Shown: positions 35,308 to 43,812 of the stretch, piece by piece
Layout: every line of letters begins with the position of its first letter
Position numbering within the stretch: position 1 is the first letter of the stretch
Translations under genes and position numbers: made by a program
Notes under the pieces: model-generated
Database searches by the model: none
Seen by the model: the letters and a program-made list of their open reading frames with translations, nothing else
Told to the model about the DNA's origin: nothing
Origin: Mycobacterium gordonae
GTDB taxonomy: Bacteria; Actinomycetota; Actinomycetes; Mycobacteriales; Mycobacteriaceae
Direction of reading: 5' to 3'
DNA: 64,000 nucleotides
NCBI RefSeq assembly: GCF_002101675.1
Contig: NZ_LQOY01000019.1
Coordinates: 1 to 64,000 of the forward strand

Positions 35308-35733
35308 TTATGCTGATCCCCGCGCCGCCGGGCGAGCAACGCTGTGCTCCTCACCGGTGTAGTGGGCTGGTGCGGCGGCGAATCGTTGCGCGCATTCCGA
35401 TAAGCAGAACCACCAATCCCGGCCAGCGCGGCGCAGATGGCTCGCGGCGGTGCGCGGGTCCACGCGCACCAGGCACACCGGGTCGGTGGGATACCGCGCC
35501 GCCGCCAACGCCACCGTATACACCTCCACCGGTGTGGCGATATTGTGGAGCTGTTGGGCGCCCAACGGATCTGGGGCGAGCCCAAGCCGGGTGCACACCT
35601 GCCCGACGGGTTCGGTGATCACGGCTTGCCCCGCGTCGGCCAGCGCGGTGATCCGAGCCGCCGCGTTCACGTCGTGGCCGAAGTAGTCATCGTTGCGGCG
35701 CACCGCGGTGCCGTGGTGAATGCCGGCCCCTTT
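35308..35733 (-). pseudogene. 5'-truncated cyclase with a C-terminal YHS domain
   Basis: The minus strand reads GAGIHHGTAVRRNDDYFGHD then VNAAARITALADAGQAVIT, the C-terminal third of a class III adenylate/guanylate cyclase domain. After the cyclase end comes DPVCLVRVDPRTAASHLRR and WWFCLSECAQRFAAAPAHY, a YHS metal-binding domain with its cysteines. The N-terminal two thirds of the cyclase, with the metal aspartates, are absent, so the gene is dead as a cyclase; the YHS end from GTG 35703 could still be made. The fusion links cAMP signalling to metal sensing in the ancestral gene. Confidence 0.68.
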
Positions 35734-36023
35734 TCGGCATAAGCGTGGCTGCGATGATCCCCACCAGCCGCCAGACTCGCTGGGCGCCCTTCGACGGGCT
35801 CAGCATATGGCCGCAGGCCGGGGTCATCGCAGCACGGCGGCAGATTTTCGAGCATTCGCCGGTGAGCTCCTTTGTCACCCGCGGTGTTGCGTTGCTGTCG
35901 GGAAACGACTGCCACGGCGAATCCGACGCTGCCGCAGCCGGTTTCGGGCTCGGCAAGAGCGCCCAGGCCGGAGCGGCCGGCGAGCAGCGCCATGAGCACC
36001 AGCACGGGTTCCATGTTGCATGG

Positions 36024-36653
36024 TCAGCTCCGGTGCTGGTGTTCGGGCTGCAGCCGGCCGACGCCGGGCAGGAACCGGCCGACGCGGGCGGCGTAGTCGG
36101 TGTAGGCCGGTCCGTGCACCCGGTCCAGGTAGGGCTCTTCGGCCAGGCGCACCTGCACCTGGATACCGGTCACGGTGATCACCACGCCCGCCAGGGCTAC
36201 CGGGTTGGGCACCATCAACGCCAAGCCGCCGAACGCGACGATCACCGCGGAGAAGATCGGGTTGCGGCACACCCGGAACGCGCCGGTGGTGACGAGGGTC
36301 GTGTGTTCGGCCTCGTCGATGCCGATGCGCCAGGACGCGCCGAGCGACAGCTGAGCGGCCAGCGCCAACGCGATGCCCAGCACTGCGACCGCGATACCGA
36401 CACCGCGCACCACCGGGTGATCGGCCACAGCCAGCGGCGCCAACCCGGCCAGATCGGCCAACGGGGCGCCAACACCGACCGTCAGGTAACCAAGGTCGGT
36501 GCCGGCCAGCGCCCACCACTCCAGCGAGCCATCCGGGCGCCAGGTGCGCCGGTTGCCGCTGTCGCCGGTGCGGGCCAGCTGAATGTGCCGGCGCAGCGCG
36601 CCGTCGAGCAGCATCATCACCGCGAACAAGACCAGCGCAGCGATAGCCATCAT
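36024..36653 (-). CDS. Isoprenylcysteine carboxylmethyltransferase-like membrane protein
   Basis: 209 residues with four to five membrane helices. The C-terminal part has the ICMT/PEMT-type signature: TTGAFRVCRNPIFSAVIV near residue 125 (Arg-x-x-Arg-Asn-Pro-x-Tyr-like), and then EEPYLDRVHGPAYTDYAARV with the His/Glu SAM-binding elements. In bacteria such enzymes methylate small molecules or lipids rather than prenyl proteins. The ATG at 36653 is followed in the same direction by no close partner; another methyltransferase gene ends 14 bases upstream of it, so the two are likely co-transcribed. Confidence 0.83.
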   Translation of the reverse strand: MMAIAALVLFAVMMLLDGALRRHIQLARTGDSGNRRTWRPDGSLEWWALAGTDLGYLTVGVGAPLADLAGLAPLAVADHPVVRGVGIAVAVLGIALALAAQLSLGASWRIGIDEAEHTTLVTTGAFRVCRNPIFSAVIVAFGGLALMVPNPVALAGVVITVTGIQVQVRLAEEPYLDRVHGPAYTDYAARVGRFLPGVGRLQPEHQHRS

Positions 36654-36667
36654 GTGTCACCTTCCGT

Positions 36668-37282
36668 TCAGATCGGTTTGGCGGCCACCCCCAGCAGATA
36701 ATCGCCGCGGATGCGGGTCACCGATCCGAGCACCACCAGGCCGTCGCGGGCCAGCTCATCGAGGAACTGCCCGGCGCTGAACCGGTCTTCGGTCGGGTGG
36801 TCAAACAGCCGCCGGTAGCTGGGGCGGGCCAGGGCGTGCGCGGTCACCTCGTCGAAATAGAACCGCCCACCCGGGGCGAGCACCCGGGCGACCTCGGCCA
36901 GCGCTGCACGCCAGTCCGGGATGTGGTGCACAATGCCGAAATCGAACACCGCGCTGTAACTGTCGTCGTCGGCATCCAGCGCGGTGCGCAGGTCGGTGGC
37001 ACTGCCCTGAGCGAGCCGCACCCGATCGCCGTAGCAGGCCAGGCGCCGCCCGGCCCGGCCGATCATCGCCGGATCCAAGTCCACGCCGTCCACGGCGGCG
37101 GCGCCGAACCGCTCCAAGATCAGCCGACAGCCGTACCCGGACCCGCACCCGATTTCCACCGCCCGGGCCCCCGGGATCAGCCGGCCGCCGAACCGCAGCA
37201 GCACCGGCACCTCATAGAAACGTTGCAGCCAGCGCCGCGGCGGGGAGTTCACCAGTGACGTCTCGGCCCGGTTCATCAACAT
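36668..37282 (-). CDS. Class I SAM-dependent methyltransferase
   Basis: 204 residues. Motif I is AVEIGCGSGYGCRLILERFG near residue 42, motif II GVDLDPAMIGRAGRRL, then FDFGIVHHIPDWRAALAEVA and VLAPGGRFYFDEVTA. ATG 37282 (MLMNRAETSL) has a GGAAAGG site 10-15 bases upstream; ATG 37303 is an alternative. It precedes the ICMT-like gene by 14 bases on the same strand. Both stand beside the metal regulator and ATPase, so they could act on metalloid or stress-made compounds, but nothing in the sequence fixes the substrate. Confidence 0.85.
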   Translation of the reverse strand: MLMNRAETSLVNSPPRRWLQRFYEVPVLLRFGGRLIPGARAVEIGCGSGYGCRLILERFGAAAVDGVDLDPAMIGRAGRRLACYGDRVRLAQGSATDLRTALDADDDSYSAVFDFGIVHHIPDWRAALAEVARVLAPGGRFYFDEVTAHALARPSYRRLFDHPTEDRFSAGQFLDELARDGLVVLGSVTRIRGDYLLGVAAKPI

Positions 37283-37303
37283 AGGGATCTGCCTTTCCAC
37301 CAT

Positions 37304-37664
37304 TTAGCCGCGCACGTCACCCCGTCGCTTCCGCGGCCGGCTGTAGTGCGCCGACGGGCTTTTCGGTCCAGTGCGGGTGGGCTGCGCGGCGAACAGACCC
37401 AGCCCAATCAGCAGCAGCTGACGCCGCCCGTAGCGATCCCCCGGTGTCCCGCAGACCAGCATCGGAGCGGCCGGCACCAACACGTAGACGTTGGCCATCC
37501 ACTGCAGCACACTGGCGCCGACCACCAAATCGGCGGCGATCGTCGGCAGCGCCGCGGTCATAATCGTGATGTTCCAACCCGACGGTGCTCACCGCGATCA
37601 GCAAGCCCGCCAGGGCCCACCAGCACCTGGCGTGGGACCCGAGCACCCGGACCTCCCGAATCAA
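37304..37664 (-). pseudogene. MFS transporter fragment
   Basis: The minus strand holds CWWALAGLLIAVSTVGLE in one frame and TAALPTIAADLVVGASVLQW, MANVYVLVPAAPMLVCG, GDRYGRRQLLLIGLGLFA in the next. These are helices 1-3 of an MFS drug exporter, including the loop motif Gly-Asp-Arg-x-Gly-Arg-Arg. A frameshift and loss of everything after helix 3 make it non-functional. Confidence 0.75.
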
Positions 37665-37689
37665 CGCCTGAGATCGCTATCACCATGGT

Positions 37690-37736
37690 TTGACAATTGA
37701 TATATGGGTGACGCTATCATCGCGTTATGGCGATGA
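37690..37736. promoter_or_regulatory. Promoter and operators of the metal-efflux operon
   Basis: A TTGACA box stands at 37690-37695. TGATA at 37698 and TATCA at 37715-37719 form an inverted repeat of the ArsR/SmtB type over the promoter. A second one, TCATCGC (37717-37723) / GCGATGA (37730-37736), covers the ATG of the regulator gene. These are good sites for the CmtR-like repressor to control its own operon. Confidence 0.6.
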
Positions 37737-38140
37737 CAAGTGGGAAGCGGCCGGCGCCGCGCCCGACCCATGACGTGGCGCCGGCGGTGGCGCTGTTTCA
37801 CGGTTTGTCCGACCCGACCCGGCTGGCGATTCTGCAGCGGCTCACCGAAGGGGAAGCCCGGGTGGTGGATCTGACCGGCTTGCTGGGGACGGCGCAGTCG
37901 ACCGTGTCGGCGCATCTGGCCTGCCTGCGCGACTGTGGCCTGGTGGTTGGCCGTCCCGAGGGTCGGCAGGTGTTCTACTCGCTGACCCGCCCGGAGCTGA
38001 TGGACCTGCTGGCCTCGGCCGAGACGCTGCTGGCTGCCACCGGCAACGCAGTGGCGCTGTGCCCCAACTACGGCACCGCCCGCGCCGCGGCGACGAGCAA
38101 CAAGAGTGAGACGAGTAAGGCGAAGGTGAGTAACCGATGA
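37727..38140 (+). CDS. ArsR/CmtR-like metal-responsive repressor
   Basis: 137 residues, a winged-helix ArsR-family protein. FHGLSDPTRLAILQRLTEGE, VVDLTGLLGTAQSTVSAHL is the DNA-binding part. The recognition helix ends with HLACLRDCGLVV, a Cys-x-x-x-Cys pair matching the two helix-4 cysteines of CmtR (which binds Cd(II) and Pb(II)), and a third cysteine occurs in the C-terminal tail (VALCPNYG), like CmtR Cys102. So a CmtR-type site is likely. Its stop overlaps the ATPase ATG (ATGA). It probably represses the operon until Cd or Pb binds. Confidence 0.85.
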   Translation: MAMTSGKRPAPRPTHDVAPAVALFHGLSDPTRLAILQRLTEGEARVVDLTGLLGTAQSTVSAHLACLRDCGLVVGRPEGRQVFYSLTRPELMDLLASAETLLAATGNAVALCPNYGTARAAATSNKSETSKAKVSNR

Positions 38141-40107
38141 GCGAGGCGTGCGGCTGCGGCCACGACGAACCCGATGCTGACGAGCGCAGCGAGGAGCACG
38201 AGCCGGACCGGCTCTGGCAGGTCAGTGAACTGCAGTTCGCCGCCCTGTCGGGTGTGTTGCTGTTGGCCGCGCTCCTCGCGGGCTGGGCCGGTGCGGCCCG
38301 GCCGGTGATCCTCACGCTGGAAGCGGTAGCGCTCGTGGTGGGCGCCTACACCTTCGTCCCGTCCACGCTGCGGCGGCTGGCCAAGGGCAAGATCGGGGTG
38401 GCCACCCTGATGACCATCGCCGCTGTCGGCGCGGTGATCCTGGGCGAGGTCGGCGAGGCCGCCACGTTGGCGTTCTTGTTCTCCATCAGCGAGGGCCTGG
38501 AGGAGTACTCGCTGGCCCGCACCCGCCGCGGCCTGCGCGCCCTGCTGTCGCTGGTTCCTGATCGGGCCACCGTGCTGCGCGACGGCGCCGAAATCATCGT
38601 GGCACCCACCGAACTGGTGGTCGGCGATGCGATGCTGGTCAAACCCGGCGAGCGGATCGCCACCGACGGCATCATCCGCCACGGGCGCACCGCGCTGGAC
38701 GTCTCGGCCATCACCGGGGAATCGGTGCCCGTCGAGGCCGGACCCGGTGACGCGGTGTTCGCCGGGTCGATCAACGGCACCGGTTCACTCGAGGTGGAGG
38801 TCAGCACCACCGCCGCGGACAACTCACTGGCCCGCATCGTGCGCATCGTGGAGGCCGAACAGGCCCGCAAGGGCGCCTCCCAACGGCTGGCCGACCGCAT
38901 CGCTCAACCCCTGGTGCCGGCCATCATGGTCGCCGCCGCCGTTATTGCGGTGGTGGGCAGCGTGTTCGATGACCCGCTCACCTGGATCCAACGCGCCCTG
39001 GTGGTGCTGGTCGCCGCCTCGCCGTGCGCCCTGGCGATCTCGGTGCCGGTCACCGTGGTGGCCGCGATCGGCGCAGCCAGCAAACTCGGCGCTTTGGTCA
39101 AAGGCGGCGCGGCGCTAGAAGCTCTCGGCGCGGTGCGCGGTGTCGCCCTGGACAAGACCGGCACCCTGACCGCCAACCGCCCCACCGTCATCGACGTCGC
39201 CACCACCAACGGCGCCACTCGCGACCAGGTGCTCGACCTGGCCGCGGCGCTGGAAGCACGCAGCGAACACCCGCTGGCCTCGGCCATCCTGGCCGCCGCC
39301 GGCCAGATCAACCCCGCCAGCGACGTGCAAGCCGTCACCGGCGCCGGACTCATCGGCCACCGCAATGGACACACCATCCGGCTGGGCCGCCCCGGCTGGC
39401 TCAACCCCGGAGCGCTAACCGGCGACGTAGCACGCATGCAGCAGGCCGGTGCCACCGCCGTGCTCGTCGAAGACAACGGCCACGTGATCGGCGCGGTCGC
39501 CGTGCGCGACGAACTGCGCCCCGAGGCCGCCGAGGCCGTGGACCAGCTGCGCGGCGACGGCTACCAGGTGGCCATGCTCACCGGCGACAACCACACCACC
39601 GCCGCTGCTTTGGCCGCCGAGGTTGGCATCGAGACGGTGCACGCCGAGCTGCGCCCAGAAGACAAGGCGAACCTGATCGAACAGCTACGCGCCCAACGCC
39701 GCACCGCCATGGTCGGCGACGGCGTCAACGACGCCCCCGCCTTGGCGACCGCCGACCTGGGTATCGCGATGGGCGCGATGGGTACCGACGTGGCCATCGA
39801 AACCGCCGACGTGGCGCTGATGGGTGAAGACCTGCGCCACCTGCCACAGGCGTTCCGCCACGCCCGCCGCGCCCGACGTATCATGCTGCAAAACGTCGGC
39901 CTGTCCCTGGTGCTGATCACCGCGCTGATCCCGCTGGCGCTGTTGGGCATCCTGGGCCTGGCCGCCGTAGTGCTAGTGCACGAGATCGCCGAGGTTGTAG
40001 TCATCGCCAACGGGGTACGCGCCGGCCGCGCCAAGCCACTGGCCGTAGCACCGGCCGGCCACCCGGCATCATCACCACGCACAGCCACAGCGGCGGCGTC
40101 TACGTGA
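38137..40107 (+). CDS. P1B-type heavy-metal-exporting ATPase
   Basis: 656 residues. The N-terminus has a short Cys/His-rich metal-binding stretch (ACGCGHDEPD) and a His/Glu-rich run. The actuator has ITGESVPVEAG near residue 193, the metal-channel helix has ASPCALAISVP (Ser-Pro-Cys, not Cys-Pro-Cys) near residue 291, the phosphorylation site DKTGTLT is near residue 339, and MVGDGVNDAPAL near residue 524. A His-Glu pair (VLVHEIAEVVVIANG) stands in the last helices. It exports Cd, Pb, Zn or a related ion; it resembles CtpG/CadA more than copper pumps. Coupled to the upstream CmtR-like regulator. Confidence 0.9.
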   Translation: MSEACGCGHDEPDADERSEEHEPDRLWQVSELQFAALSGVLLLAALLAGWAGAARPVILTLEAVALVVGAYTFVPSTLRRLAKGKIGVATLMTIAAVGAVILGEVGEAATLAFLFSISEGLEEYSLARTRRGLRALLSLVPDRATVLRDGAEIIVAPTELVVGDAMLVKPGERIATDGIIRHGRTALDVSAITGESVPVEAGPGDAVFAGSINGTGSLEVEVSTTAADNSLARIVRIVEAEQARKGASQRLADRIAQPLVPAIMVAAAVIAVVGSVFDDPLTWIQRALVVLVAASPCALAISVPVTVVAAIGAASKLGALVKGGAALEALGAVRGVALDKTGTLTANRPTVIDVATTNGATRDQVLDLAAALEARSEHPLASAILAAAGQINPASDVQAVTGAGLIGHRNGHTIRLGRPGWLNPGALTGDVARMQQAGATAVLVEDNGHVIGAVAVRDELRPEAAEAVDQLRGDGYQVAMLTGDNHTTAAALAAEVGIETVHAELRPEDKANLIEQLRAQRRTAMVGDGVNDAPALATADLGIAMGAMGTDVAIETADVALMGEDLRHLPQAFRHARRARRIMLQNVGLSLVLITALIPLALLGILGLAAVVLVHEIAEVVVIANGVRAGRAKPLAVAPAGHPASSPRTATAAAST

Positions 40108-40349
40108 TCCCGAGCATTGACCACCCGAGGCGAAGCAACCCGGCCAAAGCGCATCATCCCGACCACCGGTTCAACACGCAACCTGACACACCCTCGTTCC
40201 GGCGGGGGCTGGCGCTCGTGATTCATGGTCTAGGACGTCGTCGGCGGCGTCATCGAGGTCACCGTCGGCTGTCCGCAGGCTCCATCGCGCTGGTCGGCTT
40301 GGGAATCGAACTCGGCAATCGAGGTCTTTTCGCCGCGTGGTGATCTGGC

Positions 40350-40695
40350 AGCTACGCGCCGTCGCCACGCGCGCCAGCGGCCCGCGCTGCGCGCGATCGC
40401 CGTCACCTTCCATGCACTGGCCGCCTACTACGCGATCGGTGATTGCTTCGCCGAACGGGCCGCCCGCACGGTGGCCGCCAACATCACCGGCCAGCTACAC
40501 GGACACCCCCAGCCGGAAAGTACCTCGGCCAAGCCACCTGCTACATCCAATTCGGAGACGGGTTGGTGGCAGGTCGACATCGACTTTCGGTCCAGCCCGC
40601 AACCGGTCGCCACCTTCACGGCACCCTCACCCGAGTTCGCAACCAATACAACCGAACTCGGCTCTACCCGCCGGGCACGCCGGTTCTCCCGTTGA
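40350..40695 (+). pseudogene. C-terminal remnant of an SQR-like flavoprotein
   Basis: Plus-strand pieces read IGDCFAERAARTVAANITGQ, then in other frames LGQATCYIQFGDG, QVDIDFRSSPQPVATF and APSPEFATNTTELGSTRRAR. These match the C-terminal end of sulfide:quinone-oxidoreductase-like FAD proteins (the CYxEFG and final Phe-Gly-x-Thr-Arg strand). Most of the gene is missing and the frames are broken. Confidence 0.6.
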
Positions 40696-40839
40696 CCGCC
40701 AGCAATCCGATCGGTGAGGCGGCGCAGCCGCGTGGCCCACGGTCAGGGCGGCAGAACCATCCGCGTCCCCGTGCGGGCCCGCGCCCCGCGACAGGTCCCT
40801 TGACGCCACCAACCACCGCGAATCCCGCGCACGTGTCAA

Positions 40840-41450
40840 CCACCGTGGTGTGGGCCGCGTACGGGCGACGGTGGTGGCTGGTCGGCGCCGGTCGCCAGCC
40901 GGGTCTGGCTGCCGTCGCAACCCACCACGACCCACTCAGACAACGAGAACATCACGGCAAACACCGCAAGCGCGATCACCGGCCGCCTTCCAAGGGTGAA
41001 ATCGCCGATACAGTCTGCGCAGCAACGGGATCGAGAAAATCCCGCCCAGGGCCGCGAACAACAGATTGCCCCGACACCGGTAACCAGGACGGGCCCCCGC
41101 GATTAAACCCAGGTGTGCAGCACGTGCGGCACCAGCTCCATCACCCCAGACACCGCGTGCCACACCGCGCCGAGAGCACCACGCCTCAACTCTGCCGGGC
41201 GACCGTCGACGTCAACCGGGTCATCGCCGTCACCCGGTGTCGCGCCTGCGCCGAAGGGCAGGTCGTCGCGTCCTCCTACCCCCGGCGGAACCGCGCGAGA
41301 TACCCCCGCCGTCCCCACGCGTGACCTGAGCCGACACCAGCAACCGCGCCAAACGGAGTTCTCTGGCTCGATCCGCCACCAGCGGCCTACCAGACGCGCG
41401 GAATACCCGACGGTCCCGTCCAAGCGACCGGTCTCATCGACAGCACACGC
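40840..41450 (-). pseudogene. Broken small membrane protein
   Basis: On the minus strand, pieces in three frames follow each other: GAVWHAVSGVMELVPHVLHT, then NLLFAALGGIFSIPLLRRLY and RRFHPWK, then VIALAVFAVMFSLSEWVVV. Together they make one lost four-helix membrane protein. I do not recognise its family. It lies between the flavoprotein remnant and the peroxiredoxin. Confidence 0.55.
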
Positions 41451-41491
41451 CTAATCGTTGCACGACCCGCGGACCCAGCGCTCCCGGGAAT

Positions 41492-41507
41492 ATACCCCTG
41501 GTGGTAT
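41492..41507. promoter_or_regulatory. CsoR/CstR-like box upstream of the peroxiredoxin
   Basis: ATACC at 41492 and GGTAT at 41503 form an inverted repeat around CCTGGT. The size and bases fit CsoR-family sites, which respond to Cu(I) or, in CstR, to persulfides. It lies 40 bases before the ATG of the peroxiredoxin. Confidence 0.45.
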
Positions 41508-41546
41508 CGCGTCTAACTTAGGGACACCCGAAGAGGAAGGACTGCA

Positions 41547-42269
41547 ATGACAACCACCGAGACCCCCGCCCCCGTGACGAGCATGCCGCGTATCGGAGAC
41601 CCGGCCCCGGCCTTCACCGCCACCACCACGCAGGGCGAGATCAACTTCCCCGCCGACTACGCCGGCAAGTGGGTCATCCTGTTCTCCCACCCCGCCGACT
41701 TCACCCCGGTCTGCACCAGCGAGTTCATCACCTTCGCCGCGATGCAGAACCAATTCGCGGCCTACAACACCGAACTCGTCGGCCTATCGGTCGACGGCCT
41801 CTACAGCCACATCGCGTGGCTACGCACGATCAAGGACAAAATCACCTTCCGCGACATGAAGAACGTCGAGGTCAACTTCCCGCTCATCGAAGACATCACC
41901 ATGGAGATCGCCCAGAAATACGGGATGATCATGCCCGGCGAGGACTCCACCAAGGCGGTGCGGGCGGTTTTTGTCATCGACCCCACGGGCGTGATCCGCG
42001 CCGTCATCTATTACCCGCTAAGCCTCGGCCGCAACTTCGACGAGCTGCTGCGCGTCATCAAAGCCCTCCAAACAGCCGAACACTTCGCCGTTGCCACACC
42101 GGCCGACTGGCGACCCGGCGAGCCGGTCATCGTGCCCCCCGCAGGCTCCTGCAGCACCGCCAAGCAACGCATGGACGGGCACATCGACGGCATCGAGTGC
42201 GAAGACTGGTTCTTCTGCACCAAACAGATCAGCGCCGACGAAGTCGAATCCGCCATCCGAACCGTCTGA
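41547..42269 (+). CDS. Prx6-type 1-Cys peroxiredoxin (AhpC/TSA family)
   Basis: 240 residues. The peroxidatic motif is ADFTPVCTSEF near residue 55 with the Pro-x-x-x-Thr/Cys arrangement. The C-terminal domain of the Prx6 class is present, with PADWRPGEPVIVPP. Three more cysteines stand in the tail (GSCSTAKQRM, IECEDWFFCTK), so it may form internal disulfides. It reduces H2O2, organic hydroperoxides or peroxynitrite in the cytoplasm. A strong ribosome site GAGGAAGGA stands before the ATG. The neighbouring CsoR-like box and flavoprotein remnant suggest a sulfur/metal-stress setting. Confidence 0.9.
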   Translation: MTTTETPAPVTSMPRIGDPAPAFTATTTQGEINFPADYAGKWVILFSHPADFTPVCTSEFITFAAMQNQFAAYNTELVGLSVDGLYSHIAWLRTIKDKITFRDMKNVEVNFPLIEDITMEIAQKYGMIMPGEDSTKAVRAVFVIDPTGVIRAVIYYPLSLGRNFDELLRVIKALQTAEHFAVATPADWRPGEPVIVPPAGSCSTAKQRMDGHIDGIECEDWFFCTKQISADEVESAIRTV

Positions 42270-42387
42270 AGGGTTCGCGCCACAGCACAATCCACAGATC
42301 TACACCAGTTTTCGTCATCCGAGCAAGGTGGCCATCACCGCAAGCACCGTATCCGTGATTCACCAGACGAAAACGGCGATACTAACC

Positions 42388-42545
42388 ATGGGTAACTGAT
42401 GTATACATGAAACAAATGGGCCGAGCCGCCGCCGTCGGGGCCACCGCCGCGTGGTGGCGGCCGACTCGTAGTGGTTTCGTGTGTTGTAAAGCCGACCGGG
42501 CAACTCGTAAGGGCTCACCGCGCACGGCGGAGACGTATCGGCGGC
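42388..42545. repeat. Dispersed repeat, copy C
   Basis: CATGGGTAACTGATGTATAC, then ATGAAACA, GAGCCGCCGCCG, GGGGCCACCGCCG, then GCCGACCGGGCAACTC, GCTCACCGCGCACGGCGGA, ACGTATCGGC. The first half matches copy A, the second half copy B. Confidence 0.6.
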
Positions 42546-42840
42546 TGATGTTCTTGAAGTTCCGCTACCGGATAGGTCCGACCCTCCGCGTTGAGGCTCC
42601 AGACACCGCGCCGTGAATTCTCGGCGAGGCCCATGCCTTTGAGCTGACCGCGCCCACGCAAGTCTGCGGGCGATCTCGGTCCCGGGTCCATCACCGTGCA
42701 GAGCTGCCTGTTGCGCATCCAAGAAGTTCTCCCGCTCAAGGACGCTTTCGTTGATCTCGTCGATGGACCCGGAGTCGCCCAGATCCCGCATCGCGAGGAC
42801 AGCGGGCCAGAGCAGCTCTTGGTACGGGGCACGGCGGTCA
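42520..42840 (-). pseudogene. Mrr-type restriction protein N-terminal remnant
   Basis: The minus strand reads YQELLWPAVLAMRDLGDSGS, then IDEINESVLERENFLDAQQA, LHGDGPGTEIARRLAWARS, and in another frame LKGMGLAENSRRGVWSLNAE. This is the Mrr_N winged-helix domain of Mrr-like restriction endonucleases that act on modified DNA. The nuclease domain is gone and the frame is broken, so it is the remnant of a lost defence gene. Confidence 0.68.
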
Positions 42841-43019
42841 CCGTTGTGAACCTAGCGACGTTCCGGGAAGTAGTTGATCGACATGCGGTCTGACTCACCC
42901 GATCATGTATCACTGGCACCATTCGACACACCTGCACCAGGTTGACTGCTTGGCGGCTTCCGTCGGTGGTGGGTCTTAGAGTGAGACTAGAGCAGGAAAA
43001 GCGCAGGTGAGGAGCCCCG

Positions 43020-43664
43020 ATGGCGGACCGTTCAGCGATCGAGTGGACCGAGGCCACCTGGAACCCCGTCACCGGGTGCGATCGAGTATCCACCGGGTGC
43101 GATCACTGCTACGCGATGACTCTGGCAAGGCGACTCAAGGCGATGGGGTCGGAGAAGTACCAGGCCGACGGCGACCCGCGCACATCCGGCCCCGGCTTCG
43201 GTGTCACGGTGCACCCGCAAGCGCTGGACGAGCCGCGGCGGTGGCGCACCCCCCGCGTGGTGTTCGTGAACTCGATGGCCGACCTGTTCCACGCCAAGGT
43301 GCCGATCAGCTTCATCCGCGACGTGTTCGACGTGTGTCGCGACACCCCGCAGCACACCTATCAGGTCCTGACCAAGCGGAGTCGGCGGCTGAGTCGCGTC
43401 GCAGAAAAGCTTGACTGGCCGGACAACCTGTGGATCGGCGTCTCGGTGGAGAACGCCGACGTTCTTAGCCGGGTCGACCATCTCCGCGAGGTGCCGGCCG
43501 CGGTGCGCTTCTTATCCTGTGAGCCGCTAATCGGTCCGTTGGACGGGATCGACCTCACCAGCATCGGCTGGGTGATCGCCGGCGGCGAGTCAGGCCCCAA
43601 GTATCGGCCGATGGAGCTGTCCTGCCCCAAGGTCGAGAACCTTATCGTAGCCCCCGTCGTCTAA
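43020..43664 (+). pseudogene. DUF5131 (Gp37/Gp68-like) gene, 3' end replaced
   Basis: 214 residues from ATG 43020 (MADRSAIEWTEATWNPVTGC), with the CX6CX2C iron-sulfur-type motif GCDRVSTGCDHCY near residue 19 and the domains RVVFVNSMADLFH, QVLTKRSRRL, NLWIGVSVEN, VRFLSCEPLI and VIAGGESGPKYRPMEL. This is the radical-SAM-like DUF5131 family found in phages and mobile DNA. After RPMELS the true C-terminus is replaced by foreign sequence. The missing C-terminal part ([19 protein letters not shown] ... DGQLWDEMP) lies on the minus strand directly after, at 43665-43806. So a short inversion has broken the gene. Confidence 0.8.
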
Positions 43665-43806
43665 CCTGTTGCCGCGGTGGGCATCTCGTCCCACAGTTGG
43701 CCGTCGAGCTCGCGGCCGGCTGCCTTCGGGGTCCGGCCGCCCCACTGTTTGAAGAAGAACGGCACTCCCTCGGCGCGGCAGGCGTCGCGGATACCGCGCG
43801 CCCCCG
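43665..43806 (-). pseudogene. Inverted 3' end of the DUF5131 gene
   Basis: On the minus strand this encodes [19 protein letters not shown] then [20 protein letters not shown] and a TAG stop. It is the exact continuation expected after RPMELS of the plus-strand part, but in opposite orientation. Sequences at the two breakpoints (CCTGCCC near 43620 and CCTACCC on the minus strand near 43810) are similar and inverted, which could have guided the event. Confidence 0.75.
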
Positions 43807-43812
43807 GGTAGG

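Noticed and set aside
40443..41324. 293-codon plus-strand frame
   Set aside because: It crosses two different pseudogene remnants on opposite strands, in the wrong frame for both, and has no domain.
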